64,000 bases of DNA from Leptothoe spongobia TAU-MAC 1115 (GTDB lineage Bacteria; Cyanobacteriota; Cyanobacteriia; Phormidesmidales; Phormidesmidaceae), in assembly GCF_018739885.1 (NCBI RefSeq), contig NZ_JADOES010000020.1, positions 20,746 through 84,745 of the forward strand, written 5' to 3'. Made by a program: the position numbers and the translations under genes. Below the pieces are notes generated by a model. That model worked only from the letters and a program-made list of their open reading frames with translations. It was not told the origin of the DNA and did not search any database. Positions 1 through 8,564 of the stretch are shown one piece after another. Position 1 is the first letter of the stretch. The number at the start of each line of letters is the position of its first letter.

Positions 1-1299
1 GGCATAGATCAAACCATCACTGTCCAGGTGAATATTGTAACGGGTACCCCGCTGATGCCAATCGATCACCGCTGCCAGCTCAGGCCAAATCTCCCTTAAC
101 AGCTGTTCATCTCCAGTAGCTGCATAGTAGGCGCGAATCGCTTCAAAATACCAGAGAATCGCATCCACTGTGTTGTACTCAGGGGTTTCTCCAGCATCGG
201 GGAAGAGATTGGGTAACATGCCCTGGTCTAAATAGCGGGCAAAGGTGCGAATGAGGGTACGGGCAATGGGGGGACGCCCTGCCGCCAGGGTTAGCCCTGG
301 CAAGCTGATCATGGTATCCCGACCCCAGTCACCAAACCAGGGATAGCCTGCGATCACCGTTTTGCCCTCAGGTTCATCCACCAGTGATCGATCCACAATA
401 AACTGATCTGCCGCCAGGACTAACTGCTGAAATTGTTCACGAGTCAATCCTGGCCCCGGAAACTCACATTGTTCCTGGGAGACTTTTGACGAATGAAACG
501 CCTGATCCAAAAGCTCTTGCTCATAGGCCACTCGCACGGCTAGAGCCGCTTCACCATCCAGGCATGGCTCAGGCATCGTGCTGGCTGCCAACAATACAGA
601 GTCTCCCGGTGCCAGTTCTACCAGTAAACTCGCCACACATAGATGATCATCTCGATCGCTGAGACCTCGATATCGTTCTAGGGCTAGATCAAAGCCTTGA
701 TACCAATCATGGTGTAATTGGAACTCCCCTCGATTGCTCAACAGATAGTAGGGGACAGCCTGCTCAAACCCATGGACATATACACCGTGGGGTACTTGTC
801 CCGTTGCCATCTGCCAACCTTGCCCTTGGGTATTGCTATGGTAGTCCCGGTAGTTGACTAGGGCCCGTAATGATAGCTCTACGGGTGCACTACTGCGCTG
901 CAGGTGATAGCGAACGTACGTTATATTTTCCCTGGGCTGCATCCAGATACGCTTTTCCAGGAGAGCATTGCCCAGGGCAAAGGTCCAAACGGGGGTGGTT
1001 CCCTCCAGTCGGAAACTCTCAATCAATCGATATCCTTCAGGATCGACACTGCCATCTGTCCAGCGATTGGTGGCAAGGTCATAGCGTTTCCCCGCGTATA
1101 CGCTCTCATCAAATTTGGTAACCAACAAGGTCCGCCCCAACGGGGGCTGTAGTGCTGCCACTAGCAAACCGTGGTATCGCCGAGAAAGCACCCCGGCAAC
1201 AGTTCCCGATGCATAGCCACCAATACCGTTGGTGACTAACCATTCTCGGGTTTCAGCGGTAGCCAAATCCCCACAGAGCTCCCGTCCAAATGTCAGCAT
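1..1299 (-). CDS. Amylo-alpha-1,6-glucosidase (glycogen debranching enzyme), 3' end cut by window edge
   Basis: The reverse frame is open from an ATG at 1299 to the left edge, so 433 codons of the N-terminal part are present. The start reads MLTFGREL, followed by the NGIGGYASGTVAG and RRYHGLL motifs typical of the GDE N-terminal domain. Further on comes YPWFGDWGRDTMISLPG, the hallmark of the (alpha/alpha)6 catalytic domain of GH133-type debranching enzymes. The enzyme hydrolyses alpha-1,6 branch points of glycogen in the cytoplasm during glycogen mobilisation. No other gene is visible upstream within 500 bp, so it probably has its own promoter. Stop codon and C-terminus are outside the window. 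Family assignment is firm; the exact substrate (glycogen or a related alpha-glucan) is inferred. Confidence 0.88.
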   Translation of the reverse strand, partial: MLTFGRELCGDLATAETREWLVTNGIGGYASGTVAGVLSRRYHGLLVAALQPPLGRTLLVTKFDESVYAGKRYDLATNRWTDGSVDPEGYRLIESFRLEGTTPVWTFALGNALLEKRIWMQPRENITYVRYHLQRSSAPVELSLRALVNYRDYHSNTQGQGWQMATGQVPHGVYVHGFEQAVPYYLLSNRGEFQLHHDWYQGFDLALERYRGLSDRDDHLCVASLLVELAPGDSVLLAASTMPEPCLDGEAALAVRVAYEQELLDQAFHSSKVSQEQCEFPGPGLTREQFQQLVLAADQFIVDRSLVDEPEGKTVIAGYPWFGDWGRDTMISLPGLTLAAGRPPIARTLIRTFARYLDQGMLPNLFPDAGETPEYNTVDAILWYFEAIRAYYAATGDEQLLREIWPELAAVIDWHQRGTRYNIHLDSDGLIYA

Positions 1300-1344
1300 T
1301 AGCTTGAAAATATTGATATATAAGGGCCTTGAAGTGAAAAATCA

Positions 1345-1518
1345 AGACTAAGTAGGTTATCCAAATTAGGCTTTAGATGCTGAGGCCCCCTTCCGTCCCC
1401 CAATCCTGGGGGAGACCGGACTCAAAGCCCCCAGAATTGGGGGTTTGGGGGCATATTCGAGGAGGTCAAACTCCTGATCCTCCATCATATAAATGATTAG
1501 GCCAACCTACTTAGGACT
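1345..1518. mobile_element. MITE-like element with terminal inverted repeats and 7-bp target duplication
   Basis: The left end reads AGACTAAGTAGGTTATCC. The right end, read on the other strand, is AGTCCTAAGTAGGTTGGCC, so CTAAGTAGGTT is shared exactly. The 7-mer AAAATCA sits directly outside both ends (1338-1344 and 1519-1525), as expected of a target-site duplication. The interior holds two small hairpins, TCCCCCA/TGGGGGA (1396-1413) and CCCCCA/TGGGGG (1428-1443). It has no coding capacity, so a transposase elsewhere in the genome would have to move it. Confidence 0.6.
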
Positions 1519-1812
1519 AAAATCAGACTTAACTCTAAGTATCGTGTTGATAGCTCCCACTTGCTTCATTACCCAGCATAAGCTTTGCTGCCATGAGCAG
1601 CACTAACTAAACTTGATGAATTACGCAGGTGTTTATGGGTAGTTGGGTGTATGTGAAGCTAAGACATGAAAGCCGTTGAGGTGCTGCGATTGTATGAGAA
1701 TGATGTAGTAGCTTATTTAGGCATGGAGATTCCATCTCATAGTGAACCAATCCAGGCTAAATAGTGCTCCCTCGCTCTTAAGTCATGTTTATTCAAAAAT
1801 ACGGAGGACATT

Positions 1813-3222
1813 GTGACGTCTACGAAACGGAAATCTGTTGTACGGTTGAAATCTGTTGTACGGTTGCTGATGTTCACAATGTTGATATTAAGCATCCTGA
1901 TCAAGACTGCTCAAGCAGTCTTTCCAGAACCCCGTGTTGACAACCCGTTTGTCGGGACAACGTCCTATCTGAACCCTGACTATGTGGGACAAGTGAAGAA
2001 ACAAGCTACCCAAACTGCCGGGAGCTTAGGCGAGGAGATGGCCCAAGTCACTACCTATCCGACTGCCGTCTGGATGGATCGGATTGGCGCGATTACCGGA
2101 ACATCTGCCGATGGAACCAAAATTGCGATGAGCTTACGAGAGCATTTGGATACTGCATTAGCGCAAAAACTCCCTGGCAAACCAATCACCTTTTTGATGG
2201 TGGTCTACAACCTGCCGAACCGGGATTGTCATGCGCTAGCCTCAAATGGCGAAATTCCTCATGGCGGAATTGAGCGCTATAAAACCGAATACATTGGTCC
2301 GATGGCAGAGATTTTCAGCGATCCAAAATATGCTGATATCCGTATTGTCGCTGTGATCGAACCGGATTCATTGCCTAACCTTGTCACCAACCTTTCAACT
2401 CCTGCCTGTGCTAAGGCAAAATCGAGTGGTGAATATGTTGAAGGTGTACAGTATGCCTTAAATAAACTGCATCAAATCTCCAACGTCTATACCTATGTTG
2501 ATCTCGGTCATTCCGGATGGTTAGGCTGGGATAGCTCGTTTGGTCCAACGGTGACACTGATCGCTGATACGATTAAGGGCACACAAGCTGGCGTGAACAC
2601 AGTAGATGGTTTTGTTTCAAATACCTCCGGCAGCACCCCGGTAGTTGAGCCGTTTGTTAAAGAATTTACGGGTAGCCCGATCCGATCCGCTGATTTCTAC
2701 GATTGGAACCCCTATGTTGATGAAGTCAGCTATATGAGCGCGATGTACGATGCTTTTGTCGCTGAAGGGCTGCCATCGAGGATTGGTATGTTAGTGGATA
2801 CCAGCCGTAATGGATGGGGCGGACCAAATCGTCCGACCGTTGCCAGTACCTCTACAGAGGTGAATACCTTTGTAGATGAGTCTCGCATTGACCGACGACC
2901 TCATCGCGGTGGCTGGTGTAACCAGATCGGAATGGGTATCGGTGAACGCCCGGTCGTAGAGCCGTATGAGCATTTTGATGCCTTTGTGTGGATTAAACCT
3001 CCGGGGGAATCTGATGGTGTCAGCGAAGCCGACATTGTTGATCCTGATGATCCGGCCAAAGGATTTGACGGGATGTGTGATCCGAACGCGACCAATAGAG
3101 ACAACCCGCAATACTCGACCAATGCCATGGCTGGTGCCCCTCATGCCGGACGGTGGTTCGCGGAACAGTTTAGAGTGCTGGTCGAAAATGCCTATCCTCC
3201 ACTTTCACCAGGGCAGCTATGA
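1813..3222 (+). CDS. Secreted glycoside hydrolase family 6 protein (cellobiohydrolase/endoglucanase type)
   Basis: 469 residues from a GTG start; GGAGGA at 1803-1808 is well placed as ribosome binding site. Residues about 15-35 form a signal peptide (hydrophobic run LLMFTMLILSILI, then TAQA). The mature part is a GH6 catalytic domain. RDCHALASNGE contains D138, EPDSLPN contains D185 (position of the family's general acid), YVDLGHSGWLGW follows, and WIKPPGESDG (393-402) contains the aspartate proposed as base. GH6 enzymes invert beta-1,4-glucosidic bonds in cellulose or related beta-glucans. No carbohydrate-binding module or linker is present, so this is a bare catalytic domain. The first codons contain an exact tandem 18-bp duplication (1831-1866) that repeats KSVVRL. 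GH6 is unusual in cyanobacteria, so transfer from actinobacteria or proteobacteria, or a role in remodelling the cell's own cellulose, are both possible. Confidence 0.9.
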   Translation: MTSTKRKSVVRLKSVVRLLMFTMLILSILIKTAQAVFPEPRVDNPFVGTTSYLNPDYVGQVKKQATQTAGSLGEEMAQVTTYPTAVWMDRIGAITGTSADGTKIAMSLREHLDTALAQKLPGKPITFLMVVYNLPNRDCHALASNGEIPHGGIERYKTEYIGPMAEIFSDPKYADIRIVAVIEPDSLPNLVTNLSTPACAKAKSSGEYVEGVQYALNKLHQISNVYTYVDLGHSGWLGWDSSFGPTVTLIADTIKGTQAGVNTVDGFVSNTSGSTPVVEPFVKEFTGSPIRSADFYDWNPYVDEVSYMSAMYDAFVAEGLPSRIGMLVDTSRNGWGGPNRPTVASTSTEVNTFVDESRIDRRPHRGGWCNQIGMGIGERPVVEPYEHFDAFVWIKPPGESDGVSEADIVDPDDPAKGFDGMCDPNATNRDNPQYSTNAMAGAPHAGRWFAEQFRVLVENAYPPLSPGQL

Positions 3223-3333
3223 TAGATCCATTTTCTTTACATCAACAACTAATGGCTGCCAGGGAGTCAGCAACGTTATGCAGCCTACCCCAAGCCTAAC
3301 AATTCTCTGCCAATCTCTTGAACAGCTCCTGTA

Positions 3334-3363
3334 GGGTGCTGTTAGGCGAAGCCGTAACGCACC
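3334..3363. repeat. Short palindromic intergenic repeat (GGTGC...GCACC type)
   Basis: GGTGCTGTTAGGC and GCCGTAACGCACC flank a GAA loop and form an imperfect hairpin. Sequences of this kind are dispersed in many cyanobacterial genomes. It lies between the convergent GH6 and PEP-CTERM genes, so it could also act as a weak terminator. The family attribution is from memory. Confidence 0.5.
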
Positions 3364-3487
3364 ATATGTTTGAAGAGGTTGCTGAACGAGGCCAGACATA
3401 AATTCAGGTAATCTTTTTCGACAGTATGTTTCTCCAGCCCTAACAATACTGGTCCCTGAATCATGGTTGTGGTTGTGGTGGCGAGTA

Positions 3488-4348
3488 TTAACGCATGCGT
3501 CGAACTAAGGCCCCCAACCACATTAAGCCCAATAGGCCGATAGATATACTCGGTTCAGGAATTGTAGTTACGGGTGGGGTAACAGGCTCAGGCAGAACAT
3601 CAGGTTCTGGTGGCAGTGCAGGTGCGGGAGGTGTAGGGGCAGGTGGTGCCACTGGCGGTGGTGCCACTGGCGGTGGTGCCACTGGCGGTGGCAGTGATAC
3701 TACTGTAGGTACAGGCGGCGGCGGTGCCGCTGGTGCTATGGGAGCTGGGGCTACAACCCCTACACCACCGGGAGCAAAATTAGGACGCTGCCTTAAGAAA
3801 AATAAATCATTTGGATCATTATCTGAGATGACATAGCGAAAGCTAACCGTTTCATTTGGATTAACTACCCCTCTAGAGAAATTAACAAAATCTCGAACAT
3901 CAGTGACTTCGTCAACAACTGCAAAAGCGTTTGAAGTAAAGGGTCTAAAAAAGTTAATTCCCTGGGCAAATGAAAGACCGTCCTCCTCAGGGCTAGGCAC
4001 TCCAAACTGTTCCTGTAGCTCGTGATCAAAGAAAATCCAGGGCGTGTTGGTTCGATTGGTGAGGATTGATTCAAACCTAAAGCCAATAAATCCTGAATTA
4101 CGTAATCCCTGGATCGAAAGGAACAAGTCTACATTGGGTCCGGTAACATCTTGAAAGACTCTGAAGGCATCGCTAGTGGCCTCACCCCCTGTAATAGTAA
4201 AGTCACCGGAAACTTCACTAAACACAAAATTTTCTAAAACTAGAGTGGCAGCTTTGGCTGGAGTGGCCAACAGACCTAGCGCCAGTGATAAAGCGACAGG
4301 CAACCCCCTTTGCCAACAAGCGGTCTGAGGGAACACAGTAAAGGACAT
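3488..4348 (-). CDS. Exported PEP-CTERM protein with proline-rich region
   Basis: 286 residues from the ATG at 4348; a GTG eight codons upstream is possible but would precede the signal peptide awkwardly. The N-terminus has a signal peptide (LPVALSLALGLLATPAKA). Residues about 35-185 are a beta-rich extracellular domain of unknown function. A low-complexity stretch of PPPVAP units follows; at DNA level it contains three perfect 15-bp tandem copies near 3646-3690. The end TIPEPSISIGLLGLMWLGALVRRMR-like tail has the layout of a PEP-CTERM sorting signal: PEP, a transmembrane stretch, then an arginine cluster. Exosortase would process it for surface or matrix display. The function of the folded domain is not recognisable. 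It converges with the GH6 gene. Confidence 0.75.
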   Translation of the reverse strand: MSFTVFPQTACWQRGLPVALSLALGLLATPAKAATLVLENFVFSEVSGDFTITGGEATSDAFRVFQDVTGPNVDLFLSIQGLRNSGFIGFRFESILTNRTNTPWIFFDHELQEQFGVPSPEEDGLSFAQGINFFRPFTSNAFAVVDEVTDVRDFVNFSRGVVNPNETVSFRYVISDNDPNDLFFLRQRPNFAPGGVGVVAPAPIAPAAPPPPVPTVVSLPPPVAPPPVAPPPVAPPAPTPPAPALPPEPDVLPEPVTPPVTTIPEPSISIGLLGLMWLGALVRRMR

Positions 4349-4461
4349 AAAAAAGAAAATCCTGCTTCCCACTCAGTCTAGCGAAACAAAATTAATTCAT
4401 GTCTTTTTTTTTCAAACCCCTTAAAGTTCCCTGAATAATTGGGACTCTTGCTAGATGCAGA

Positions 4462-4536
4462 CATAAACCACGTCCAAGTTGAAACCTGTAGCTTCTTCTA
4501 CGGAAAAACTCCAGTTCTGGACGTGGACAAGGTTTA
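4462..4536. repeat. 75-bp imperfect palindromic repeat, copy 1
   Basis: Begins CATAAACCACGTCCAAG and ends CTGGACGTGGACAAGGTTTA, so CCACGTCCA pairs exactly with TGGACGTGG across the element. The same unit, exactly 75 bp, recurs at 19775-19849 and 55322-55396. It lies just past the stop of the leftward pyruvyltransferase gene. Confidence 0.75.
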
Positions 4537-4624
4537 AATTCTCTCCGTTGATGATTTTAATCATGAATCTGTCTGTCGTCGTCGCCATTGATCGGGTTGG
4601 CTATACCAGCGCCTCAATGCCAAT

Positions 4625-5530
4625 TTATCTCAGATTCCTTAGGGAACTTAATGCTTCTTCTAACTGCGTAGTCAATCGCTCAATGGTATTGTCCGTACTC
4701 AAGATGGGTCGTCCATGTCTAATCAAACTTGATACGTTGTCTACCGTAGACTCAGTCAACAGCTTAGCTGGCTGATGCACCAGGGTCTGTTGCGCTTTTT
4801 GGGTCCACAGCCGTCCTGCCTGCAGTGAGGATCGTATCCCCCTGGCATATTTGGGATAATCCGGCAGGGGCGACAGTATCCAGGGGTGGTAGGAGACATT
4901 GATGGATGCACACCAGTCTTGCCATTTGAAACTGAGAATCCTGGGGCTGGTTACCACAGGAATCCAGGCCGTCCTCAGGGCATCAGCCACAATGGCCCCA
5001 TGCATCGCTTCGGCGAGCAACACCTCCGTCTCACCAATGGCCTGTAAAATTTGTTCGATGGGCCAACGGGGATCGATATAGCCCATACCTACCTCCTCAC
5101 ACAATGTCTTCCAGGCCCCATCGGCAAAATTGGCATGGTGAATATGGGGCATAAAGGCATAGGTGTTGGTTTTATGCCCCGACGGGGTAAAACAACGACG
5201 TACCAGGATGCCGCCATCGGTGATGGCCTGCTGGCGGGGGAGTTTTAAGCGGCTGGCCGATAGTGGCCCCCGCACACAGACAATGTGCCAGTGGGCAGGA
5301 ATATGGGATAGAAATTGCTCATAGCCCACACCACTGCTAAAAATAATCAGACGCTTAGCATCCGTTGTGCGTTCTGGTAGACGGTGGTTTAGCAGGGTGC
5401 CCGTACCGATAAACTGAGTAGTCCCATCATTGTCAAAGTAGTCCGGTAGCAGTTGGGGCCATAGCCAGGTATTGAGTTCATCGCCAAAGTTGGGCTGACC
5501 GTCTTGACGTCGGTAGTAAAAAATCTTCAT
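4625..5530 (-). CDS. Polysaccharide pyruvyl transferase family protein
   Basis: 301 residues if translation starts at the ATG at 5530 (MKIFYYRRQDGQPNFGDELN), where family members normally begin. An in-frame ATG seven codons upstream (5551) lacks a better ribosome binding site. Recognisable features are the NFGDELN start, GTGTLLNHRLP, VRGPLSASRL, TDGGILV and the EAMHGAIVADALR segment, which matches the C-terminal nucleotide-sugar-side half of the CsaB/WcaK-like fold. These enzymes move a pyruvyl ketal from phosphoenolpyruvate to sugars of capsular, exopolysaccharide or cell-wall polymers. The gene stands alone; copy 1 of the 75-bp repeat follows its stop. The acceptor sugar cannot be told from the sequence. 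Confidence 0.85.
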   Translation of the reverse strand: MKIFYYRRQDGQPNFGDELNTWLWPQLLPDYFDNDGTTQFIGTGTLLNHRLPERTTDAKRLIIFSSGVGYEQFLSHIPAHWHIVCVRGPLSASRLKLPRQQAITDGGILVRRCFTPSGHKTNTYAFMPHIHHANFADGAWKTLCEEVGMGYIDPRWPIEQILQAIGETEVLLAEAMHGAIVADALRTAWIPVVTSPRILSFKWQDWCASINVSYHPWILSPLPDYPKYARGIRSSLQAGRLWTQKAQQTLVHQPAKLLTESTVDNVSSLIRHGRPILSTDNTIERLTTQLEEALSSLRNLR

Positions 5531-6282
5531 TGATATCACGATAACTGGCATAAACCATTATCAATTTTCGGGTATCAATTTAAGCCGGGAAATTCTGACC
5601 AGGTAAGGAGTTAGTGGTTAGTCGTCGGTAGTTAGTCCCTGGCTGGCGTTTAACAATCAACGACTAACTACTATCTTCCATAAACTTTCCCGCGTTAAAT
5701 TGGGGCACCAATTTTCTATGTTTGTCTTTTTAGTGAGTGGGCACTTTAACCATATATCAAATAAAAAATTAGAATTTTCACCTTGATTCTGTTGTCAAGT
5801 AATGGTCAATAACAAGTTTAATTGATTGTTTGTTCTGACGCTTTTATGCGATTTGTCGGCCTAATGTCAATCTCTATGGGCTATTCTAAGCGCTAAAACA
5901 AAACAATGCTGTAACCACAGATTATAGATGCGGCTTTATGACTAATCAAGCAATAGGAAGATTAAGAAAATAAAAAGATTAAGGATAAATCATCTATCCG
6001 TCAATATCTAGGCCTCTACTTTCATGGTTTGACAGTAATCATGCTGACTGCAAAGGATGGCGTAGTCAGTAATATTAAAAGACAAATGGTCGGTTGAACT
6101 CACGATCTCACCAAGCCCATTGATCAGCAAAAATAACGATGGATGCACTCAATAAATAGCTACCCACTGCAGGCATGACTTGAGTATTTGATTTGTTTTC
6201 TATCTAGCGAGAGAGGCTGGCACTATAGCAAACGTGTTTTATCGTTTTTCCACATTTCCTAGATTCCCAGAGGAGAGTTTTG
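5531..6282. other. Intergenic stretch with one inverted repeat
   Basis: No convincing gene is present. AGTGGTTAGTCG (5613-5624) and CGACTAACTACT (5661-5672) form an 11-of-12 inverted repeat with a 36-base loop, surrounded by further TAGTTAGT-like words. The rest is A+T-rich and probably contains the promoter of the rightward chemosensory remnant. I could not place -35 and -10 boxes with confidence. Confidence 0.4.
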
Positions 6283-7025
6283 ATGCTTCAATTTAAAGCT
6301 GAACAATTAGGCGAGGCCATCTTAGATTTACAGCACAGTAATTTTTGTGGGGTTGCGCATATAGAAACCCTAGCGAATACATTTCATTCAAAACAGCCCA
6401 GGATTTTAGTCTTTCTGAATGGAGAACTCACCTACTGTGGTCAGAACAGCTGGGGGTATTCGTTGATGCCCTGGTGGACCAACAAGACATCGTTCTCAAT
6501 CCCCATAGTAAGCTGCTTAAGCATGTTCGTAACATTGCTGGAGCCACTATCCTGGGAACGGGAGAAGTTTGTATGGTACTGAGCCCCCAGGATTTACTTA
6601 AGTCTCTTCGAGGCAAGAGAAATGATCGGGTAGTACCTACATTGGAAAATGTCTTTGTCCAGCCTAAAGTCTTGTTAGTTGAGGACTCCATTCCCATTCG
6701 AACTCAGGTGCGACGGATTTTGGAGGGAGCGGGCTATCAAGTTACGACAGCTGTAGATGGACTGGATGGGTTGGAAAAACTACAGGAGGAGGATGCATTT
6801 GATGCGGTGGTATCTAATGTAGAAATGCCCAATCTCGATGGTCTGGAGTTAACTGCACGTATTCGTCAGGAGACAAAATACGAAAAACTGCCCATTATTT
6901 TAGTTACTACATTGGCCCAAGATGAAGATAAGCAGCGTGGTACTGACGCTGGAGCCAATGCCTACATCACCAAAGGTGATTTCGATCAAAGTCTACTTAT
7001 CAATACTCTAAGGAACTTAATCTAG
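6283..7025 (+). pseudogene. Chemosensory gene remnant: PATAN-like N-terminus joined out of frame to CheA C-terminus plus receiver domain
   Basis: A good ribosome site (AGGAGA, 6271-6276) precedes ATG 6283, which opens MLQFKAEQLGEAILDLQHS and continues for about 55 residues resembling the start of PATAN/DUF4388 regulators (ILVFLNGELTYCGQ). At about 6450 homology jumps to another frame: EQLGVFVDALVDQQDIVL...GEVCMVLSPQDLL, the CheW-like end of a CheA kinase, followed by a receiver domain (VLLVEDSIPIRTQ). The first frame stops at 6582; the second is open to 7025. The receiver's phospho-acceptor motif reads VSNVEMPNLDG, with codon AAT at 6816-6818, so the expected Asp is Asn. An out-of-frame deletion that removed most of an operon explains this best. 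Alternatively the 226-residue frame from 6345 could be made as a phosphorylation-dead receiver. Confidence 0.7.
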
Positions 7026-7027
7026 TC

Positions 7028-7441
7028 ATGGCTAACCCAATCAAAGTTGTTCTTGTCGAAGACTCTGCCATTGCCCTACAAATTTTGCATCGGTTAATCG
7101 ATTCATCTCCAGAGGTGGACGTTGTTGGGACTGCCCAAGATGGTGCTGATGGTTTGAAGGTGATTGCCCAAACTATGCCGGATGTTATTTGTACTGACCT
7201 GAAAATGCCTAGAATGGATGGTTTGGAATTCACTCAAAAAGTAATGTCTGAATTTCCCCGCCCTATTCTAGTGGTGAGTAATACGGTGCATCCTGCTGAT
7301 GTGGATAATATCTTTAACCTGATGCAGGCGGGTGCGTTAGACTTTTTCCCAAAACCAACATCGGGTTCTGCCATGGATTACGAAAAGCTCAAAAATTCAT
7401 TAATTACTAAGATTAAAGTTTTGGCGAGTAAGAAGGTTTAG
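7028..7441 (+). CDS. CheB-type receiver domain without methylesterase domain
   Basis: 137 residues from ATG 7028, two bases after the preceding remnant, so it was part of the same operon. The sequence is one response-regulator receiver: acidic pair E11-D12 in LVEDS, phospho-acceptor D57 in ICTDLKMPRMDG, the S/T position in ILVVSNT, and K at FFPKP. The APVLVVS-like segment and the ALDFFPKP motif are those of CheB, the chemoreceptor methylesterase, but the protein ends where the linker to the esterase domain would begin. It is either a truncated gene or a stand-alone CheB-like receiver. All residues needed for phosphorylation are intact, unlike in its neighbour. With no visible kinase nearby, its partner would have to be encoded elsewhere. 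Confidence 0.85.
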   Translation: MANPIKVVLVEDSAIALQILHRLIDSSPEVDVVGTAQDGADGLKVIAQTMPDVICTDLKMPRMDGLEFTQKVMSEFPRPILVVSNTVHPADVDNIFNLMQAGALDFFPKPTSGSAMDYEKLKNSLITKIKVLASKKV

Positions 7442-7470
7442 ACTCTAAGTCCAACTAATCTTATCTGTCG

Positions 7471-8478
7471 TTGTCTCCAGACATTTACTTTTACATTCCA
7501 ACCTCATTCTGGCCTGACCAGTTACCAGCTTCAAGTGCTGATAACTGGTCAGGCTTTGGTCTGGGTATCTATGCCTGGACGGTACAGACCTATCTGAAAC
7601 TGCACGAGGCCGGGGTGGTTTGTCGGCTGACGGATCAATTACCTGATCAGGGCATTGTCCTATTTCATGCTAATGCGACGCGGGGGTGTGATATGACCCC
7701 TGGACCAAAACGTTTGCTGATTTGCATGAAAGCAGAATCGCCTCTATGCCCTCAGGCTCAACTCCATGTGGTCCAAAATCCTTGTGAGGCGTCGTCAGTT
7801 TTGGGTTGTTACTTTATGCCCCACTGGCCCCAGCCTGGATTGAAACCTCGCCTGAGCGAACGACAAGATCGATTTAAGACGATTGCTTTTCTAGGGCATC
7901 AGAACAGTTTAGCTGCCGAGCTAATGACCCCAGACTGGGAAAATCAGTTAAAGCGGCGAGGGTTAAACTGGCAGCCGGTGATTAATACCAATGGGTGGAA
8001 TGATCAGCAGTCTATTGACACTCGTTGGAATGATTATCAGCAGATTGATGCCATTGTCGCTGTCCGAGAATTTCATCGGCGACGTCCGCGCTATCGGAGT
8101 AAACCTGCTACTAAACTTTATAATGCTTGGTTAGCCGGAGTCCCTGCAATCCTGGGTCGAGAGCGGGCCTATCGAGCGGCAGGGACCACCGGTATTGACT
8201 ACCTGGAAGCTAACTCCATGGCAGAGCTGTTGTCCTGTCTTGACCAGCTACACCAGGATAAAAAGCTCCGACAGTCGTTGGTAAAACGGGGCTATCGGCA
8301 AGGGCTAAAGTATACGCCAGAGGTGATCACCCAACGATGGCGGCAGTTTCTAGATCATGTTGCTATACCTGCCTATTCTGCCTGGTGTGAATATGCTCTC
8401 TGGCAACAGACTGCGCAACAGTGGCAGGGTCAGGTTTTGAATTATTGCGATCGCGCCAGACAACGGCTGGGAATCTAA
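7471..8478 (+). CDS. Glycosyltransferase-like protein of unknown specificity
   Basis: 335 residues from a TTG at 7471, the only plausible start codon downstream of the in-frame stop at 7456; no clear ribosome site is seen. The N-terminal half has FYIPTSFWPDQLP and NWSGFGLGIYAWTVQTYL. The C-terminal half has KPATKLYNAWLAGVPAILG, the layout seen around the nucleotide-sugar phosphate-binding site of GT-B folds, where a short acidic/glycine loop guards the donor. The tail is helical and ends near a HIP1 site. It probably acts in exopolysaccharide or cell-surface glycan synthesis; donor and acceptor are unknown. It lies 30 bp after the CheB-like gene but is unrelated to it in function. It converges with the NACHT gene to its right. 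Confidence 0.6.
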   Translation: MSPDIYFYIPTSFWPDQLPASSADNWSGFGLGIYAWTVQTYLKLHEAGVVCRLTDQLPDQGIVLFHANATRGCDMTPGPKRLLICMKAESPLCPQAQLHVVQNPCEASSVLGCYFMPHWPQPGLKPRLSERQDRFKTIAFLGHQNSLAAELMTPDWENQLKRRGLNWQPVINTNGWNDQQSIDTRWNDYQQIDAIVAVREFHRRRPRYRSKPATKLYNAWLAGVPAILGRERAYRAAGTTGIDYLEANSMAELLSCLDQLHQDKKLRQSLVKRGYRQGLKYTPEVITQRWRQFLDHVAIPAYSAWCEYALWQQTAQQWQGQVLNYCDRARQRLGI

Positions 8479-8564
8479 TGAGAATGCTTAAATTATTATA
8501 TCTGTTTTAGAGGCTATTCATAAAAGCCTTTAACTGGTTAGTTAGCACCACATTACTTAGCTAT

